The notes below the pieces were generated by a model that saw only the letters and a list, made by a program, of their open reading frames with translations, was not told where the DNA came from and searched no databases. Below are positions 44,072 to 55,391 of a stretch of 64,000 bases of DNA, piece by piece. The stretch's first letter is position 1, and each line of letters begins with the position of its first letter. The position numbers and the translations under genes are program-made. The DNA is from Emmonsiellopsis sp. PD_33 (taxonomy: Eukaryota; Ascomycota; Eurotiomycetes; Onygenales; Ajellomycetaceae), in contig JANTQF010000050.1 in the NCBI GenBank assembly GCA_032988165.1, positions 1 to 64,000 on the forward strand. Direction: 5' to 3'.

Positions 44072-47000
44072 GGCACATCAACTGTAGGCCGACTCCATAG
44101 ACTTGGCGGCCTCCAGTATAATTGTCCAGCGCGTATCTCGAAGGAGAGGAGGGCGAGCGGGGAGGAAGACGGGTGTTGGAGGGGCGGCCCTCGGGGGCAC
44201 CGGATGCGCCACGCTCTGGATTGCGCGGAGCTGACACAGCGGCGGCCGGCTGGTCGGGCAATTCGTTTGCGGGTTGAGGGCAGTCAAAAGGCCTAGGAAA
44301 GCCAAGATAGAAGTAAGCAACGGTCTTTAGGAATAGGCGTGAAGGGATGTGTGAGAGAGATGGTCGGGGTTCGCGGGTGTCAAATCAGTTTGGGTCTGGG
44401 GCGGGCGGAGTTGGACAGAGGCCGATATGGGGTAAAAAGACGCACGATTTCTGGTGGAGCAGAGGGGAAGATATCAGCCTGGTGACAAGGAGGAGAGTGG
44501 CCCTGGGTCATTGAGCAGACAGACAACAGTTGCTGCGAGGAGAGAGCCTGGCCGACGTAGCGCGCAGTTGACGTTGGCGTTGACGTTGGCGTTGGGCGAG
44601 GTTGGTCGCTGCTGCTGGGGGGGACTGCCGCTATTTTGTGCACAAAACCCACGCCGCTGCTAGAGCCTGCTAGAGGGAAGCCCACCCTGCGCCGACCGCA
44701 TTAGCATACTGACAATGAAAGAGTAATAATGCCGCCCAGCCAATAAAGCATCACGCTTTGTTTCTTTCCATGCGCCTATATCATTGCCTGCTATTCTTCC
44801 ATACATCCAGCTATCTACGGGGAAAACAATCATGGGAACCCACAGCGCCTTTCCGGTGACGCGCATCTGGAAGGTTGGCAACGGGGCGGATCGGTCGGAC
44901 AAAAGTATCCGGGGGCGTGGTTTTAGGTCGCAATGCCTGGCTCCTTCAGTACAAGCTTTTTTGCCAATGTAAAAGCTTGGAAGTCTTGTTGATCGGATCG
45001 GCACCAGTCTCCAGTCTCCAAGACTCGAACACGCATGGAATTCCTGAACGACCGGCGGAAGAAGACGAGATACTGGATTACGCTGGGGCTCGAATAATGG
45101 CGGGTAAAGCCAGGCAGATGAACACTCCAGCGATGAGCAATCATCCCTTCCCTGGGTTTTCCCATGCGAGCAGCGAGTGGTGTTCTGGCTGCTGAGCAAT
45201 AACGACTTTGGGCCTAGCTAGTCCTGTTAGGCACAGTCTAAGTGATAGCCAACTGGAGCCTGGTCCCATATCAATGAGCCGAACGCGATGTTCTTGGTTC
45301 TTGCGCAGGAGGAACCCAGGACAAGGGATGAATGATAACAAATGGGGAACAAAGGAGCCCGTGTTGTTGCGCGTCTCTATCAAAACTGCTGTAGTTACCA
45401 TTGTTGGGTTCTGCTAGTAAAGCTCCTGTTATTTCGAGGCCCGCAGGAATGGCTCAGCAATCCCATGTCTCTGTTGGTTACCCAAGCCTGTCAAGCCATC
45501 AAAGTGCCTTGGCATCAATAACAAGCATTTCCACCACACCGCCAGGGTTCGCTTCTAATAATATTATTCCGCCCCCCTCGCGGCATGGCTTGATTCTTGG
45601 AGTCTCTCATTGGCTGCTCGCGTTCGTTGTGGCTCGCCGATACTTTGGACTAAAACAAATAGCTTTTTAGCATGCGGATTCTGTGTCACGACTCACAACA
45701 ATAACCACTTTGATTAACGCGGGGCAGGGGAGGCACTCATCAATATTATCAGTGTCCCATCATCGCGCGTTTTTAGAGTACCCCGTGTCCTTTTTCCGGG
45801 TGTTTCCCGCGTGTGGCAGAGGATAGCGAACAAAATCACTGCTCCGAGATCAAAGGAGAAAACCCGCCGAAAATGATACCCCCTTAATAGAACCATCAAT
45901 ACCCGCCGCTCCCGGAGCATCCTGGTGTTTGCTGGCGATTCGTAATCCCATTCCTGCTCGTTTTATGCTACTCGGTTTTTTTGGCCAATGATGCGTGGCC
46001 GGGATTCGCAAGATGGCACCAGCAATTGGACCGTTTGTTTGCCCGGAACCCCAATCCATATTTGAGCCCGAGGATGTCAACCCCTGGGGCCTGGACTGTG
46101 TACCACACCCTTTGCTCTGCGGTGACTCGTGAGATGATCCAGGATGTTTCTGGGATGCGACAAACCTGGAATGCTTGTCTAATATCCGAACGCGTTCCCT
46201 GCAGGGTTAAACGGCCTTGATCTCCACGTTTTGCGCCAAATTGTGAAGGTGGCCAATAGCTGTCAATGCAGGAGAACTCGTGCAATCCTGGGGAGCCGGC
46301 GATGCGCGAGGAAGAAGAAATTGTGTCTCCTGGGTTGATGGATATCATTTTTGACACGTGATCTGCCCCTATCCCCCCCCTCGTCCCCCCTTTTGACCAC
46401 ATCCATGGATTCTTTTGCTCAGGTCTGGACTTGATTCATCGAGTTCACTCTTCCAAGCCCTATGAGGACGTTACTTGAGCTTGAGATACATACTGGGGGG
46501 AGCAAATGTATCCACAAGTGCTTATTCCACTTAACTGTCTGGCTATTATCTTTTGTCCCACCATCTCTTGATTAGGGATTTATTCTGTCTCCTAATTTAT
46601 ATCCTTCTTGGGATAAGAAGTTTTTTTCATTTTGAACAGTTAACATGCTGTACTGTTAGCGGCATTTCCCTAACCTTGACCTACAATTCCATCCATTGAA
46701 AGACAATAGCAAGCTTAGGTCTAAGTCATACATCTTTGCGTTGTGCATGTCCGCATTGGGTAATATAGCTGTCTCTGATTTGCTTTCCAAAGGGGACATG
46801 ATGGGATATCTGGAGTTGTCTCCTGATGATATGTACATGTACTACATGTACAACCCCTGCAATGCCAGCAATGTGCAACACTGCATGCTTCTAACTGGTT
46901 TTGATATAGACCCCGCCCCCTCAAGTGAAATGCTTTTTGTTCTGGTGCTATAGGGTAGTGGATGGCCTAGCACAATGAGGGCCGGCTCATACTTTGCTAT

Positions 47001-50000
47001 CCAGGAATTGCATGTTGGTCAGGGCATCTTCTTATGAAGGCCTAACCAGAGCCTATTTGGTCTAATTAGGGCCAGCATATATTAAGGCTGAATGCTTCCC
47101 ATAGGCGGTACACGGCATCCCCAAATATTCTACCCCGCGAATCTTGGTTCCTTCAATTTCCACGTCAGCTTAAATGTTTATTTGAACAGTCTCTTGGACG
47201 TCCTATTGTTGGGCTTGGTAATCCCTCAACGCTGTCAAACTTCCCATATTTTTCACCCCGCCATAAACCTCCGCCCGTGGCATTTAATTTCATTGGTAAA
47301 AATACCGCCACGATAGCTAGCCATCACACAACTTCAAAGCCGCACTCTAGCGTGGACTTAATCACTTTTCAACGGGCACATCTATGGGGTTCGAGTTACC
47401 ACAAATTACGCGGAATGCAACTATGACTGATATGTGCTCAGGGGAAATTTTCCAGGGAAGGTTCTACACGCGGAACAAAAAGAGATTCTTTTCTTTCCCT
47501 TGGTGCTCTTCCTTTTGCGCCTTGGTACGTACGAATGCTGTATACCCGGATAAACTACAGCACGGGCTCTAGGTAAGCAAATTACCCTCTAGATGCAACC
47601 TTACGCCAATTAATTATTGACCACCTTTTTAGAATTAAGGAGGGATGGTATATTTTCCGCCTTTACATTGGGACCACTATCCAAGGAAAACAGTTGTTGA
47701 TCACCTCCCAGCCTTTCACTCAATTGTCTATCTATCCACACACCTACCGACCAACCAACCTCCTGGCCGAGCAATAATTAGTAGCTACCAACCAACCTCC
47801 TCCCACGGTCGATTCCGCCCGCATTATCTCCCATCAAGGTCTGTCCAATCATCCATTAGCCGACACAACATATGTACGGATTATGACCGTTTTCATGCTA
47901 GTCCGCGTTCCAATCTCCGGGTATGCGCGTGTTAAGAAGCTTGATTCAGCGTCCTGGATCCACTCATGTGCACGGCTGAGACGGGCAAAAATCCGCTGCG
48001 TTGGCTTGTCTCTTTGATGAGAAACAAGGGGTTGTTTGTGGGGAGGGGGGGGGGGTGGTCGACGAATAGTAGACTGACAAGGGGGCTCCAGAGAGACATC
48101 TCGTCATAACGACTAGAGTATCGAAAAGCAATTGGCTATGGGGGGTTATTGTTGGCTGGCCGTCGTGATCTCGTTACTTTGATGCGTTAACGCTGACGTC
48201 GGAGTTCCTCGCCTGGTTTTAGACATCCAGTTATGTCAACTAGCCCAATATCCCCCCCTCGCCTGTCAACCCAATCAATCACCTTGAAAGTTGAGGTTAA
48301 ACACCCTCCAGTTCGAAGGATAAGCGGCGGAAACCCTGCTTTCTTGGCCCACCCAATGGTAACGCCGTCTTAGTAAAGGCTAAGGCCCTAAGAAACACTT
48401 GTTCCAGTTAAGCTTTTAATAAGGGGGCGCTTCCATGAAAGCGAGCAATGCCTGCAGGTGGGAGATGCTTGTTTAGCCGGCTCCACCCTTTGCGTTGTTG
48501 GCAATTTTGTGCCTTGTGAGAACTGTGGTTGGTTGCAGCCGGCCGGATATGAGTTGTCTGAGCTAATTATTTAACTACATACTGTCTTGTCAGGGTTCAT
48601 GTCTGTACAGTAACTAGTTAACTGTCTGGCCCCCTTTTTCTGAAGTTGTTTTTTGGAAAATGGCGCATGGGAGAGTGGTGTGGTTGGTGGGTGTTTTGGC
48701 ATGGGTGTAGACGGTTTTTTCTGTCATAGTTAACTAACTAGTATGTACATACATACAAGTGCAAGCTGACATGACGCCTTCAGGCTATGATTATATTGAT
48801 CTTTTCTGCGCGAATATTACTCCCGGCAATTGATGGTAAAATTCCACGGAATTATCCCTGGTCTCCTACCTGTGTTCTAGTTTTACTAGAGATCCTGTGA
48901 AAGATCTGTCTTAGTTATACTTGTAACTACTCCCCTGCCTAACCCCCCAGCCTTGGTTAATCCAAGTCCTCTTTTCAATCGCCCAACCTCGAGTGCCCAC
49001 AATTACTCTCATTTTCCAGCTTTAAACATAGTTTATATGTCAAAATCTTCTTCTATTCCTATCAGAATCTTCGCGAAGGAACGCACCATGTGCAAGAGCA
49101 GTTTACACAATGGCCACTGACCTAATATCAATGCCCTTCCGCATCTGCAAGAGTCTCGAGCTAGGGTTATGCCATTTTTGTACCCTTGATGACAATTTAT
49201 TTTGCCTTCCTAGACTCAGAAAAAAGGCCACCGCTATGTGAGAGGCTTGTTCAGCCCTAAATACTCGGTTTGGTCAATTCTACCAAACTAGAAAAGGAGA
49301 ATTCTTTGATCAGGAGTTAGGGTTTGGTTCGCCTCCTCATTTTAAAAGTCAAGGTGGCGATAAAGCAATGAACGGTTTGGGGGAAGTTTAGGGGGGTTGA
49401 GAAGACTGAGAATCTTCGGGTTAAATGATTCCCTTGTCAAGAGGGCGAGAGAAATGCGATCTGGTGCTTGTTTTAGACACAAGTCCTGGTTCCTCTGGTT
49501 AGGGAGCCTTCTACGACACTGAAATCAATAGTGTCAGCAGCTACTATCATAGTCCTCTAACAGGCAGCGCTATGTGAGAATACATATGATCGAAAGCTGT
49601 TCCGGAAGCGTGGTTGAAAAAAGGGGCTAATATAGAAGCAAACCATGTCCTAGACAAAATTGGGTGTCTATGATGTTCATATTGCATCGCTGGACACACT
49701 CCTTTTATGGTGGCAATTAGATGATGAAGACAACAACGGGTGGACCGTGTTGGTTTGCTCCTGGATTATAGGACCAAACCAAGTGTTCCAGATTGCCAGG
49801 GGATACCCCAGCTTATGCATGGGATAAAGTCATTCAATCGCATTGTTGTCAAGGTTATATCAGAGAAGATTGCATATACAAAGGTGTCAGATAGTTGTGA
49901 AAGCAGTTGTCTGTATTGGACTGTGCTTCATGGGGATAGGAGTGGATGGTATGGATGGATAGCCATATTCCAGGGCTGATACGTCTAAGCAATTAGGGGC

Positions 50001-50102
50001 ATAGTAATGCAGTAGTAAAAGATTTTCAATCAACATAAAATCAGGTTAATACCACACTATGCATTGCGTTCCCAGTGCAGCAAATCCATTTCCCCGACCC
50101 CC
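44072..50102. other. Long gene-poor region, about 6 kb
   Basis: No gene can be supported. Frames reach 179 codons (44660-45199, minus) but lack domain signal and overlap equal frames on the other strand. A 12-nt tandem repeat lies at 44567-44590. Palindromic GTTAACTAACTAGT-type and ACATACAT-type sequences occur near 48600-48760, and a run of G near 48040-48057. The first kilobase upstream of palF must contain its promoter. Confidence 0.5.
44567..44590. repeat. Two copies of a 12-nt repeat
   Basis: GTTGACGTTGGC is present twice in tandem, followed by a partial third copy (GTTGG). Read directly. Confidence 0.8.
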
Positions 50103-50904
50103 TTATGAAAAGAGCAACTCCCTCAAGCCCTCCCCCTCCACATACTCCTCCCCATAGCACTCCCTCTTGACAGACTCCACAGTCTCCCTATCCCCACCCG
50201 CCAACTTCCCCAAATACTCTTCCAGCACATAAATATTATCTGTCCACATCTCCGCCTCCCCCTTCCACCTCTTCACATCCGCCTCCTTCCTCTCCACCCC
50301 CCCTCCAACTCCACCATTCAAATACGCCTCCTCCTCCGCCTTCAACTTCGCCACTTCAGCCTCACTCGCAGCTTTCGCGGCAAACAACTCTGCCCGCTCC
50401 CGTTCCTCCTCCCTACCACCATCCCCAATATCACGCAGCGCAAGCATCTTCTTCTCTTCCAGCTCCACCACGACACGATCCAACTTCTCCATCTCTTTCA
50501 GCAGGGAACTTTTGACCTTCTCTCGTTCCTTCTTCTCCTCCCCAGCCCAGGCCCAGTACCAGTTCCCGCTGCCGATTTTCTCGACATGCAGCTTGCTGTC
50601 ATCTGTCAGGGCCTGAATGTAGTCTTTAACCTGCATGCCGTTGATGGATGCGACGGAGGGGAGGCATTTTTCCAGATCCTTGAGCGTATGGCATGTGCGG
50701 GACGAGCGGAGGTGGTTGAGGATCAGCTGTTGTTTGGCGGCTGGGGGGAGGGATTTGGAGGGTGCCTTTGTCTTTTCATTAGTGTTTGAGAGGGGTTGGT
50801 GGAGGATTGGGGCAGAGTAAGGGGGGGAAGAGAAGATGGATCGAAGGCAAAGGAAATGGAAAGGCTGAAAGGGCATAATTGAGACGTATGTGTATACGTA
50901 CCAT
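50103..50904 (-). CDS. MND1: Meiotic recombination protein Mnd1
   Basis: Mnd1 forms a heterodimer with Hop2 that helps Dmc1/Rad51 strand invasion in meiosis. The frame is open and shows the Mnd1 N-terminal winged-helix region (SLPPAAKQQLILNHLRSS, then TCHTLKDLEKCLPSVASING) with the conserved SGNWYWAW segment, followed by a long coiled coil (about residues 85-200, with a Leu-heptad and Glu/Lys-rich character). I model the start as an ATG-only first exon (50904-50902) followed by a GTACGT donor. The second exon begins at 50765 or, 6 nt earlier, at 50771; both are in frame. This gives a protein of about 221-223 residues, the usual family size, starting MAPSKS or MTKAPSKS. An alternative is to start inside the longer frame upstream, which extends the N terminus with unrelated sequence. 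Confidence 0.88.
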
Positions 50905-51964
50905 GATGCTCTTAGATGCTGGTGTGGATGCGTGATAGGGACCCTCTTGTGAGTGTTGGACAGAGTGTATAAGTTTCTAGTTTCCCCTGTTTGTGGTAAT
51001 CTGCGTAGTCCTAAGCATTCGAGCCGAATTCTTGGGCTGATGTGCGACGAGTGGTGTTCTTGTGCCGTTGTTTGGTGGATAACAAATCTCAGTCTTGCGG
51101 GAAGATGGCGCACCTTGGAACTTGAGCCTCATCCCTTTTCGGGTATGGGCGGCGACCTTTCGAGATTCAGAGGTCTTCGATACACGGGGGAAACTGAAGA
51201 TATCTAGCCCGGCGCCCGCCAGCCTCCTGGTAAATTCCACATAGAGCTTTTCTTCAGTTTGATCCGCAGCGTTGATTGATTTCTCCTGTTACTTTTGATC
51301 TAGATTTCCTTCCATCATTAGGAGGCAACCGGGCAGCTGCATAAGGGATCTCCAAGGAGAAAAATAGAGCATCTTAATGAAACTGTTCCGTACAGCTTAT
51401 CCAGGCTGGCAATTCAACCTTGGCCAAACGTACCACTACGGGATTGAAATCGAAGGGGGTTGGGCAAAGGATACCTCGTTGGCAAAAACAGCCTGGGGGC
51501 AGGTACAAGATCCCTCATAAGAGAAAACTCTTATCTGGCAGGGAGAAGAGAAAAGGAAGCAATGTCATTCTAACTTAGCTAGCTCTTGTAGTAAAGAGAC
51601 ACTATAAGAGTGAGATAAGTTAAAATATGTAACAATCAAATGATAAAACAAGCAGGTATTTCATGTATATTGTAAAAATTATCCCATCAGTCAATCGCTG
51701 GAAACAGAACAAGACCATCCATTTCACCCACTCTCGAGTCCTATCCAGTATAGATATGGGGAACACCTTCGTACTAGTTAAATCAGGCACGACGCGAGAG
51801 ATCGAAGTCGAAGATAATATAGACGTCCAGGTGTTCGCCTCCCAAAGAAAGTCCCAATCGTAACAAGCACCAAGGGTTTCGTTTCAGGCTCCTACGGGGA
51901 CAAAGCGTAAGTTAGTAGACTGATATTCACCATAATCTGAACCAAGGCCGTGATGGCACCGCTT
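50905..51964. other. Intergenic region
   Basis: This is the upstream region of MND1 and sequence downstream of the small secreted protein gene. Short frames occur but nothing is recognisable. Confidence 0.5.
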
Positions 51965-52195
51965 CTAGAACGAGAGGGGTCCAATAAACACACGCCAACC
52001 TTTTTTGTAGGGATTTATGCATTTGTTGCCTAAGTTATTGCTGCAGTAGCAAGGTCTTGGGCATACTCCGACCCCCGTGCATTTCGCTTTTTCGCAGTCA
52101 TCTCCCGCCCATGGCGGCGGACCTGGCTGTGCTATATTTTTTTCGGCGGCAAGTGCGGCCACTGCCAAGGTGAGAATTAACCAAATGGATCGCAT
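51965..52195 (-). CDS. Small secreted cysteine-rich protein
   Basis: This frame of 76 residues begins MRSIWLILTLAVAALAA, a good signal peptide with a likely cleavage after residue 17 (AxA-type). The mature part of about 59 residues is Pro/Gly-rich and holds six Cys in the pattern C-x4-C-x5-C-x3-C-x1-C-x7-C (residues about 34 to 60). Six Cys in a short secreted protein suggest three disulphides and an extracellular role. No known family or toxin motif was recognised. The C-terminal end (GWRVFIGPLSF) is odd and could be intron sequence rather than coding. It sits in a spacer between MND1 and the RRN10-like gene. Confidence 0.55.
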   Translation of the reverse strand: MRSIWLILTLAVAALAAEKNIAQPGPPPWAGDDCEKAKCTGVGVCPRPCYCSNNLGNKCINPYKKGWRVFIGPLSF

Positions 52196-52819
52196 TTCGT
52201 CCCTCGGGTTGCTTGTCGTGCTCCTTTTGCTGGCTTGCCCACTCGATTTCTAGGTAAGCGAAATAGGGATCTGGAAGGGAAGAAAGGTTAGCAATCGTTT
52301 TTCAAAATTATATGGAGATTATAGACCTTTCGTTGAGCTCTAATCGCCGTCGATGAGAATAGGTGATGAGATGCACGGACTTTTAAGGACAGACACAGGG
52401 GGAAGTTGGGTTTATATACCAAAAAAGTCAGGGGAACACAAGCGTTTCACGGTTGTTCTGGAAGTAATACAATAGTGCCATATCACCAATCAGTATCATA
52501 GGAGGATATGCAAGTTTCGACGCCGTGCGGCTAGATCTCGCAAGGCATTTGGTTCGCCGCTTGGAGAACCAATGGGAGGGGTGCCAATGCGAATGAAGTT
52601 CCTGTTTCTGGGGATTTTCAGGTCCAAGTCTATGCACGAGACAAAGAATACAGCATAAATTTCGACAAAAACTGATGATAATGGCAGCACGTTATTCAGG
52701 AGAATACACGTTATTCAGGAGAATAGGGTGGACATGAAGCTTGTTGGTATCACGCTGAGGGGAAATACCCCAGGTGCGTTTCGTATTGAACGCAAACGTC
52801 CTAATCTGTCAAATATGTC
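52196..52819. other. Intergenic region
   Basis: No gene is seen. This holds the promoter of the small secreted protein and the 3' flank of the RRN10-like gene. Confidence 0.5.
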
Positions 52820-53529
52820 CTAACTCTCAGGCTCCATTGGATGCTCCGTGTCATCTCTGCGCCGTCTTTTTTTCCTGCTCTGCCTAGGTCTCGCCACTTC
52901 TTCTCCGCTGATTGCGCTACTACTTCGTACAGTCAATCGTTTCCGACCGCGGAGCTTAGACGGCATATGTGATGATAGTCCCTCTTCGGACATCTCCTCC
53001 CCTTCGACGAACACCATGTCACCGGTTTCACCCAGCGACTCATTCGCAGCTTCTTCAAGCAATATACCCAAGGCAATCAGAGCAGTTTCGTCCATACTCT
53101 GCCAATCCGTTTGTCCTTGGTCAAGGGTTGTGCTAGTGTAGAAATCGGACGCGTAGGTGTGGATAGCTTTTAGCGTATCCGATTCCGGAAGACTTCTTTC
53201 AGGTAGCAGGTGCTCATCGGCAAAGTAAAAGTCATTCTCGGCGTATCTGATAGGCGCATTCACACGTCGAAATAGCACTTCCTCTGGAGCGACCGGAACG
53301 GACGTGGACGGAGCAGGAGTGCGGTTGGGAATGGACTGTCCGCGAAAACCGTCGGAAGAAACGCGTCCTACGTATAATCAGTGCCATCACTCAATAAACC
53401 CAAAGTGAGAAAATTCATACCGGCCACAGCATCATATAGGTTGGCATGCCGTCGTTGGTTCAGTCGGGGCAATCGATCTGGCGACGACTGCGGCGGCTGA
53501 GGAATGTCGCCCGAGGCATTGCGACTCAT
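52820..53529 (-). CDS. RNA polymerase I upstream activation factor subunit, Rrn10-like
   Basis: Two exons (53529-53421 and 53367-52820, intron 53 bp) encode 218 residues. Rrn10 is part of the UAF complex that sits on the rDNA promoter. The similarity is to a core of about 70 residues: in yeast Rrn10 a segment with an IHYYATQ-type helix followed by DETSLITLGLLIE, and here LKAIHTYASDFYTS followed by DETALIALGILLEE. The N-terminal 70 residues are Pro/Arg/Ser-rich; the C-terminal third has acidic then Lys/Arg-rich runs (SRKKRRRRDD), a likely nuclear localisation signal. The match is short, so the family call is likely rather than certain. It is divergently placed 276 bp from the CSA-like gene. 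Confidence 0.7.
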
Positions 53530-53805
53530 GGCAATAAATCTGCCAGAGACACAAATGTTGAAATCAGCTCATAGACCTCCAGTTGATCCTTGGAGGGAGC
53601 ATCTGCTTCTGTCGTCGTTCCTTTCCGCTTGAAACTGGCGACAAGCTCTCCAACCGAACTCCGGGCCGACCTTTCTCCGCCCATGACTAACCAGCAGACT
53701 GAACCTCCATCAACATCCATTGAGGATTTATTGGCATCAAAATCTCCTTCGTACATACCTGAGGAACAAGGGCATCAATACAGGGAGATATATATATTCT
53801 GATGA
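53530..53805. promoter_or_regulatory. Divergent intergenic region, Rrn10-like / CSA-like
   Basis: These 276 bp separate two divergent start codons and must contain both promoters. No specific element was recognised. Confidence 0.5.
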
Positions 53806-55391
53806 ATGAATTCATATCTGCTGAATAGATCCCAAGGATCTATCAGCCCGTCCGCCTTCCATACTGCACAAAATACCCGCCTCACCCACTGCATAGAGCC
53901 CGCACCAGGCGTCAGATTTTCGAGCCTCCCTGGGCCACCCCTATCATTAGACCAAGCAGCAGGACAAGCTGTGCAAACTAGGGGAGGATGTGAAGAACCA
54001 AATGAGGTCTGGGCCCATAGGGCTGGCGTTAATGTGCTGACTGTTGATCAATATGAGAAACGCTTGTGTGTATCATTTTACTCTCTACATTCGGCCATCG
54101 CGAATACGCCTGCTAAATTTCGATAATGTAGTATGATATCTGGCGGTGCGGATGCGTCCATTCATCTTTGGGATCTAGAAAGTCGTGGTTCTGAATTGAG
54201 CCACCTTCATAAATCTGTCGCTTCAGTGAAAAAGTAACCTTCCAAGCCCCATTTGCTGTCATCAGGAGCTCACTGTTCTCTAGGTCCACCAATTCATCAG
54301 CGCACACGCATGCATTGACTTCAATTTCAATATACCCGTTTGACCCTTCTCCGTCAACTATATTGACTACCTCGCATGACACAACATTGAAGCTATCTTC
54401 GCTTCAACCCACCGATATTGTCCCGGTGCATACATTCTCACTGCACTCGACCCCGTACTCCCATTCGTTTTCGTCGCACCCTTCGTCCCTGCTTCTAATT
54501 GCAGTTGGAACATCAGACAAGGCCGTGAGACTGCTCGACCTTCGATCTGGACTGGGTACCCATTCGCTGCCCGGGCATACCTCGGGTGTTTTATCCGTAT
54601 GCTGGGCTCCACATCACGAACACCTACTAGCATCGGCTTCCAAGGACAATCGGGTCATACTCTTCGATGTCCGACGTGGAGGCCATAATTCTGCTGTTGC
54701 TTCACTTGATATGGAGGATGCGGTTGGTGTTCTTGCTCCTCATAATACTCCACCTACGTTTCACTGCCGCAAACCCTTTGTTCCTGAAGCTCGTGCACAC
54801 AATGGGGCTGTTACTGGTGTGCGATGGACGTCAAATGGCAGCCACCTTGTTACCGCAGGTCAGGATGCTCGAATTAGGGTCTGGGATACCTCGACAGGGG
54901 CAAATGTTTTGGCCCACTTCGGCCCCCGCATTCGCAATAGTGCGTCCCTTCATCTCGCGGAGCGAGCTCCTCTTATTCTCCCTACGAATATTACTGGAAT
55001 AGGGCACGAGACGCTCCTTTGGCCAAATTTCAGTGATCAGGACGACAAAGGAGAAATTTTCATGTTCGAACTTCGAGATGGCACGTTTGTTAAGCGCCTA
55101 AAGCTACCAGGAATTCCTAGCTCGCGACAAAAATTGCGAGGAAAACCTACAGCGCTCAGCGCTGCGCGAATAAATGATATCGCATGGCGCGGCAATGGGG
55201 GATCTGGCGAGGGAATGGAAATGTACACTGCGCATGGGGATGGAACCATTAGAGCCTGGCTCTCCAGGACCGTAGACGACGAGGAAGATGACTCCGACCT
55301 TGAGGAGGAGCTTGGTGAGAAGAAACGGAAACGGGACGTTCTAGAGGAAGTCTACCGTGGGTTGATGGACCAAAATATTACTTTCACCTGA
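53806..55391 (+). CDS. CSA/ERCC8-like WD-repeat protein
   Basis: Three exons (53806-54065, 54132-54233, 54284-55391) encode 489 residues with consistent phases (introns 66 and 50 bp). The protein resembles human ERCC8 (CSA) and fission yeast Ckn1, the WD40 receptor of a Cul4-DDB1 ubiquitin ligase used in transcription-coupled nucleotide excision repair. Recognisable repeat pieces are: MISGGADASIHLWDLES after intron 1; SHDTTLKLSS; VAVGTSDKAVRLLDLRSG followed by LPGHTSGVLSVCWAP; LASASKDNRVILFDVRRG; ARAHNGAVTGVRWTSNG with LVTAGQDARIRVWDT. The later blades are less regular, ending in YTAHGDGTIRAWLS. A Lys/Arg/Glu-rich tail follows. The match over the middle repeats (VAVGTxxxxVxLxDLxSG) is close to CSA. 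Confidence 0.87.

Noticed and set aside
44301..44306. GCCAAG, a PacC-type site 230 bp upstream of palF
   Set aside because: A single hexamer is expected by chance in this length, and no second site supports it.
44660..45199. 179-codon minus-strand frame
   Set aside because: It has no domain or composition signal, and frames of similar length overlap it on the other strand.
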